Shown: in pieces, positions 5,124 through 5,469 of the stretch
Layout of the letters: each line of letters opens with the position of its first letter
Position numbering within the stretch: position 1 is the first letter of the stretch
DNA from: Holosporales bacterium
GTDB lineage: Bacteria > Pseudomonadota > Alphaproteobacteria > RUG11792
Assembly: GCA_031281515.1 (NCBI GenBank)
Contig: JAITFF010000044.1
Span: forward strand, 1-5,469
DNA length: 5,469 bases
Reading direction: 5' to 3'
The notes under the pieces: model-generated
The model's input: the letters and a program-made list of their open reading frames with translations, nothing else
Database searches by the model: none
Told to the model about the DNA's origin: nothing
Program-made: the position numbers and the translations under genes

Positions 5124-5469
5124 TTGATACGAGGATTAGGTTAGCTGCGATCACTTGCATCGTTTTTCTTGTCGGCTGCTCTAGAGATTTGGACCTGACT
5201 CAATTTGAGAACATGCCTCCCGAGAAGATTTTAGAGCGCGGCCTTAACGAAATGAAATCGAAAAATTATGGGGACGCGATTCAGATTTTCGAAGAACTCG
5301 AGAGATTACATCCGTATTCCCGTCTCAAGGCTGAAGCACAGCTTAATGCTGGAGACTGTAGTTATGCGATAAAGAAGTATGATGAAGCTGTTACTTCGTT
5401 TGAAGTCTTCATAAAAACTCATCCACGAAACGAGAAAGTTCCATACGCTCTATACATGTTGGGAGATCG
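5120..5469 (+). CDS. bamD: BamD, outer-membrane protein assembly lipoprotein, partial
   Basis: The first 116 codons are present and the gene runs off the right edge; full-length BamD has about 240-290 residues. BamD binds the BAM complex on the periplasmic face of the outer membrane and is the essential lipoprotein partner of BamA in inserting beta-barrel proteins. Residues 1-20 are a lipoprotein signal with lipobox LVGC, C20 being the lipidated residue and Ser-Arg following, so no Asp retains it in the inner membrane. Tetratricopeptide helices follow. PEKILERGLNEM (34-45) and YGDAIQIFEELERLHPYS (50-67) match the start of the family, HPYS being characteristic. YDEAVTSFEVFIKTHP (87-102) is the second unit. 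No ATG lies before the lipobox and a stop occurs at 5105-5107, so TTG 5120 is the best start, with only a weak GAG 11 bases upstream. CpoB/YbgF, a common tol-cluster TPR protein, is less likely because it has no lipobox and begins with a coiled coil. Confidence 0.87.
   Translation, partial: MIDTRIRLAAITCIVFLVGCSRDLDLTQFENMPPEKILERGLNEMKSKNYGDAIQIFEELERLHPYSRLKAEAQLNAGDCSYAIKKYDEAVTSFEVFIKTHPRNEKVPYALYMLGD

Noticed and set aside
1..5469. tRNA or rRNA genes, CRISPR arrays, insertion-sequence ends or transposase fragments.
   Set aside because: I saw no tRNA-like cloverleaf, no regularly spaced identical repeats at DNA level and no transposase motifs; the leucine-rich repeats are too diverged at DNA level to be a repeat array.

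Overview
The window looks like a stretch of a moderately AT-rich Gram-negative genome, most probably an alphaproteobacterium. The best evidence is the plus-strand block from 2814 to the right edge. It encodes TolQ, TolR and TolA, followed by the lipoprotein BamD, and their conserved blocks read like alphaproteobacterial members: the FWSG/LE.LY segment of TolQ, a TolA C-terminal domain with a Cys pair and a DPxxMF-type end, and HPYS in BamD. A large BspA-type leucine-rich repeat protein is encoded nearby. Such proteins are common in protists and in host-associated bacteria, so a lineage such as the Holosporales is possible; this placement is inference.

Minus strand, left part. Positions 1-1521 are one uninterrupted reading frame of 507 codons with no stop before the left edge. 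It encodes a secreted protein built from 47-residue double leucine-rich repeats. To its right, at 1675-1971, is a small cysteine-rich protein with one intact zinc ribbon resembling phage Mu Com and a second, degenerate copy; it has no ordinary start codon upstream of its first Cys pair. At 2046-2390 is dgkA, the small integral-membrane diacylglycerol kinase, with all its catalytic residues. These three genes point the same way, but the gaps between them (about 74 and 153 bases) do not show whether they form an operon.

Middle, 2391-2813. This is the divergent region between dgkA and tolQ. It contains what looks like a small plus-strand gene broken by a single -1 frameshift (2469-2731), then a short leader with a plausible sigma70-type promoter for tolQ.

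Plus strand, right part. tolQ and tolR overlap by 8 bases and the tolA GTG directly follows the tolR stop, so the three are surely one operon. TolQ and TolR form the inner-membrane proton channel that energises TolA, which spans the periplasm towards Pal and TolB. The essential channel Asp of TolR is Glu here, and the second membrane segment of TolQ departs from consensus. Instead of tolB and pal, tolA is followed by about 190 bases, perhaps holding a tiny membrane ORF, and then by bamD, which runs off the right edge. BamD is the lipoprotein of the BAM outer-membrane protein assembly machine, so the block as a whole concerns outer-membrane integrity and assembly.
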